Part shown: positions 62,401-64,000 of the stretch, piece by piece | Layout of the letters: each line of letters opens with the position of its first letter | Numbering within the stretch: the stretch's first letter is position 1 | Assembly (NCBI RefSeq): GCF_006715045.1 | Contig: NZ_VFML01000001.1 | Coordinates: forward strand, 5,862,001-5,926,000 | Origin: Amycolatopsis cihanbeyliensis | GTDB lineage: Bacteria > Actinomycetota > Actinomycetes > Mycobacteriales > Pseudonocardiaceae | Direction: 5' to 3' | DNA: 64,000 nt | The notes under the pieces: generated by a model | What the model saw: the letters and a program-made list of their open reading frames with translations, nothing else | Databases searched by the model: none | What the model was told of the DNA's origin: nothing | Made by a program: the position numbers and the translations under genes

Positions 62401-63062
62401 TGCGATGGCCGCGTACCACCGGCGGCGAGCACGGTGACCAGCAGGGCGTCGGCCTTGCGCAGCTCGTCCATCATCGCCGGCTCGCGGCTGCGCAGCGAGG
62501 CGCAGTAGATCGGCAGCGGGCGCCCGCCCGCGCGTTCCACGGCGTCGGCGAGAACGTGCACGAACGCGGTGTTCCCGGAGAGGTGATGCGCCCGGTAGTA
62601 CAGGATCGCGACCACGGGGCCCTCGGCCGGGGACTCGGGGCGGTCCAGCACCCCCCACGCCGGTTGCTCGATGGGCGGCTCGAAGTCGTCCCCGGTGAGC
62701 AGCAGGGTGTCGGAGAGGAACCGGTGTAGCTGGGTGAGGTTCTCCGGCCCGCCCTGCGCGAGGTAGGCGTGCGCCTCGGTGGCGATGCCCGCGGGTACCG
62801 AGGAGAGTTTCATCAGTTCCGCGTCCGGCGCCTGCTCGCCGCCGAGCACCACCACGTGCTTGCCGCTGGCCCGTACCTGGTCCAACCCCTCCTGCCAGGC
62901 GCGCTCGGAGCCGAGGATGCGCACCACCACGATCCGCGCCTCGGCCAGCAGGTCAGGCAGCTCGGCGAGGTCGAGGCGGGCCGGGTTGGCCATCCGGTAG
63001 CCTGCCTCGCTCGCGCGGGCACTCAGCAGATCTGTGTCCGAAGTGGACAGCAACAGGATCAT
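59481..63062 (-). CDS. cobN: Cobaltochelatase large subunit CobN
   Basis: 1193 residues, the normal length. Family landmarks include YRAHHLSGNTAFVHVLADAV, HLGKHGSLEWLPGKTAGLS, GGYIPAGPSGSPLRG, TGRNFYTVDPKAIPS and RISGFFRDAFPHVIDLMDDA. CobN, with the AAA+ partners CobS/CobT or ChlI/ChlD-like proteins, inserts cobalt into hydrogenobyrinate a,c-diamide in the aerobic cobalamin pathway. The start at 63062 (MILLLSTSDT) is chosen because a cobalamin riboswitch occupies 63113-63204; an upstream in-frame ATG at 63182 would lie inside it. GGGAGGA lies 13 bases ahead. Confidence 0.95.
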   Translation of the reverse strand: MILLLSTSDTDLLSARASEAGYRMANPARLDLAELPDLLAEARIVVVRILGSERAWQEGLDQVRASGKHVVVLGGEQAPDAELMKLSSVPAGIATEAHAYLAQGGPENLTQLHRFLSDTLLLTGDDFEPPIEQPAWGVLDRPESPAEGPVVAILYYRAHHLSGNTAFVHVLADAVERAGGRPLPIYCASLRSREPAMMDELRKADALLVTVLAAGGTRPSQAGAGGDDEAWDIAEMAALDIPILQALCLTSDRETWQDNDEGLSPLDAGNQMAVPEFDGRLITVPFSFKEMDHDGLPRYAADAERAGRVARIALSHARLRHTPPERRRIALMLSAYPTKHSRVGNAVGLDTPASAVELLRRMRALGYDLGAEAFPGVEPTGTDQPDGDALIHALIAAGGQDPEWLTEEQLSGNPIRIPAARYREWFAELPADLREQMTEHWGPAPGGLYVDTTHDPEGEIVLASLRAGNVLLMIQPPRGFGENPVAIYHNPDLPPSHHYLAAYRWLEQEFGAHAVVHLGKHGSLEWLPGKTAGLSASCAPDAVLGDLPMIYPFLINDPGEGAQAKRRAHATIVDHLVPPMARAESYGDMARLEQLLDEYANISAMDPAKLPAIRAQIWTLIQAAKLDHDLGVDERPHDAEFDDFLLHVDGWLCEVKDAQIRDGLHILGAAPTGEARVNLVLAILRAQQMWGGNQGAVPGLRSALGLREEADSSTVDKVEQRARELVEAMEAADWSVDAVPEGEAEPVRQVLRFAATEVVPRLAGTSGELDAVLHALDGGYIPAGPSGSPLRGLVNVLPTGRNFYTVDPKAIPSRLAWETGQSLADSLLRRYREDTGDWPRSVGLSVWGTSAMRTAGDDAAEVLALLGVQPVWDEASRRVTGIEAVPLAELGRPRVDVTVRISGFFRDAFPHVIDLMDDAVRLVAELDEPESENFVRAHTRAELDRHGDHRRATTRIFGSKPGSYGAGLLPLMDSGNWRDDADLAEVYAVWGGYAYGRDLDGAPAREDMENSYRRIVVAAKNTDTREHDIADSDDYFQYHGGMIATVRALTGTAPASYIGDSTTPDAVRTRTLNEETARVFRARVVNPRWLAAMRRHGYKGAFELAATVDYLFGFDATAGVVDDWMYQKLTESYVLDKENQDFLSKANPWALRGIIERLNEAADRGLWAEPDPDLLDRMREVYLRIEGDLESES

Positions 63063-63112
63063 GGCGCGACGGTGCTCCTCCCGGGGGTGTCCTCGCCCCC
63101 GCTCGCGGGCTG

Positions 63113-63204
63113 GCGTCGGCCGGAGTTCCTGGCTCCCGGGTGAGCGCCCGGTCACAGTCGCGGGACGGCCCCGGATTCCCACCGGGTTCCTCCACTGCCG
63201 ACGC
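63113..63204 (-). promoter_or_regulatory. Cobalamin riboswitch controlling cobN
   Basis: Reading the minus strand, stem P1 pairs GCGTCGGC (63197-63204) with GCCGACGC (63113-63120). Between them are GGTGGGAATCCGGG, CCGCGACTGTGACC and the B12 box GAGCCAGGAACTCC. It is a compact aptamer. Binding of adenosyl- or methylcobalamin should shut off cobN. Confidence 0.88.
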
Positions 63205-63281
63205 GCTGGTCAGTGTTCACTCTCCGGTCACGGCGGTACCGGAGTCAAGGTGAGGCTACCGGCATGCCTACCGGCTCCCCT

Positions 63282-63287
63282 TACAGT
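63282..63287 (+). promoter_or_regulatory. -10 element (TACAGT) of cobG
   Basis: TACAGT ends 7 bases before ATG 63295, the leaderless arrangement also seen before the DUF368 gene with the same hexamer. It lies in the 232-base gap between the divergent cobN and cobG coding regions, outside the riboswitch. Confidence 0.5.
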
Positions 63288-63294
63288 GATGAGC

Positions 63295-64000
63295 ATGGTC
63301 ATCCCTGCCCGCGCCCGCACCGACGCCTGCCCTGGCGTGCTGGCCACGCACGATGCGGCCGACGGGGCGCTGGTGCGGGTGCGGTTGCCCGGTGGCGCCA
63401 TCGGTGCCGCCCAGCTGCGCGCGCTCGCCGGTATCGCCGAGGAGCTCGGCGATGGTGCGGCGCATCTCACATCCAGGGCGAACGTGCAGCTACGCGGGCT
63501 GCCGAGGGACGAGCCCGCGCTCGCGCGGCGGCTGGCGGCGGCTGGCCTGCTGCCCGCGCCGGAGCACGAGCGGGTACGCAACTACCTCGCCTCACCGGCC
63601 AGCGGCCACTTCGGTGGCCTGCTGGACGTGCGGGAACACGTCCGTGCGCTGGACCGGGCGGTCCGCGAGCGGCCCGCGCTGGCCGGGCTGCCGGGGCGGT
63701 TCCTGTTCGCCGTGGACGACGGGCGCGGCGACGTGGCCGGCGAGGGCGCCGACCTGTGCTGGCGGGCGGTGGACGCAGGCACCGGGGCCCTGCTGCTGGA
63801 TGGCACCGACACCGGATTACGGATCCCGGCCGCCCGCGTGGTGGAGACGCTGGTCACCGGGGCGGAAGCCTTTCTCGCCGTGCGGGGACGGGGCGAGGCG
63901 GCGGCCTGGCGGGTCGGCGAACTGCCGGACGGGGGCGCGGGAGTGGTCGCGGCCGTGGCGGGGTTCGGCGAGCGCCGCCGGCCGGTCAGCCTGCCGACCC
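63295..64000 (+). CDS. cobG: Precorrin-3B synthase CobG (3' end outside window)
   Basis: 235 codons are visible and the frame is open at the right edge. It begins with the nitrite/sulfite reductase ferredoxin-like half-domain: GALVRVRLPGGAIGAAQLRAL, HLTSRANVQLRGL, then RNYLASPASG, which corresponds to the NIxxSP region of the family. CobG is a siroheme-like Fe4S4 monooxygenase that converts precorrin-3A to precorrin-3B in aerobic cobalamin synthesis, consistent with the CobN chelatase next door. An ATG at 63289 in frame is possible but too close to the -10 box. Confidence 0.9.
   Translation, partial: MVIPARARTDACPGVLATHDAADGALVRVRLPGGAIGAAQLRALAGIAEELGDGAAHLTSRANVQLRGLPRDEPALARRLAAAGLLPAPEHERVRNYLASPASGHFGGLLDVREHVRALDRAVRERPALAGLPGRFLFAVDDGRGDVAGEGADLCWRAVDAGTGALLLDGTDTGLRIPAARVVETLVTGAEAFLAVRGRGEAAAWRVGELPDGGAGVVAAVAGFGERRRPVSLPT

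Noticed and set aside
63063..63182. 40-residue N-terminal extension of CobN
   Set aside because: This region is the riboswitch and leader; the protein family begins at the MILLLSTSDT position.

Overview
This window comes from a high-GC actinomycete chromosome, most likely a member of the Pseudonocardiales (Amycolatopsis-like). The evidence is third codon positions almost always G or C, many apparently leaderless genes with a TAnnnT box 6-8 bases before the start, and a family repertoire typical of the group: DUF742 (conservon), SARP regulator, EspG and WXG-type ESX proteins, a mycothiol-dependent DinB-like enzyme, an MmpS-like lipoprotein and an LAxTG-anchored surface protein. I see no tRNA, rRNA, CRISPR array, transposase or prophage genes.

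Layout. 0-4 kb: 3' part of a secreted GH18 chitinase, an M14 carboxypeptidase, and a DUF368 membrane protein. 4.1-18.9 kb: a catabolic island for an unknown aromatic or N-heterocyclic compound. Its plus-strand operon (6.1-10.5 kb) encodes a CarAa-type Rieske oxygenase, a 37-residue membrane peptide, an M20-fold protein that has lost all metal ligands, an MhpB-type extradiol dioxygenase and a ring-cleavage-product hydrolase, followed by an IclR regulator. A minus-strand arm holds a LysR regulator, a tandem CaiB/BaiF CoA-transferase and a quinone-oxidoreductase-like enzyme. A second plus-strand arm holds a flavin reductase, an acyl-CoA-dehydrogenase-fold enzyme, a small alpha-beta protein and an SDR. 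A split MaoC hydratase and another hydrolase lie at the left. No electron-transfer partner for the Rieske enzyme and no lower-pathway aldolase are visible.

19-26 kb: phosphoribosyltransferase, orphan DUF742 protein, then a cobalamin riboswitch driving a complete Opp/Nik-type ABC importer (lipoprotein, two permeases, fused double ATPase). 26-36 kb: small secreted proteins, dodecin, DUF309, CapA-like lipoprotein, a PucR-like regulator, PhoD, SodC-like lipoprotein and a universal stress protein. 35-48 kb: large SARP regulator, a TetR/PadR pair (PadR frameshifted), LAxTG surface protein, AurF-like di-iron protein, GreA-like factor, Tex, an ECF sigma factor with NTF2 domain, and an internally deleted ArsR-SRPBCC gene. 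48-58 kb: an SDR epimerase, a lower-GC ESX-type pair, ilvD coupled to a 2-keto-4-pentenoate-hydratase-like gene, an SRPBCC gene under a perfect palindrome, and LuxR, PucR and TetR regulators. 58-64 kb: a decayed EspG gene, a gene fragment, cobN under a second cobalamin riboswitch, and divergent cobG running off the right edge.

Two dispersed intergenic repeat families each occur twice: an 81-85 base cloverleaf-like element (5.94 and 28.74 kb) and a 21-base-period repeat (11.46 and 59.40 kb). Two genes (PadR, EspG) carry single-base deletions whose original reading can be reconstructed; these may be real decay or assembly errors.
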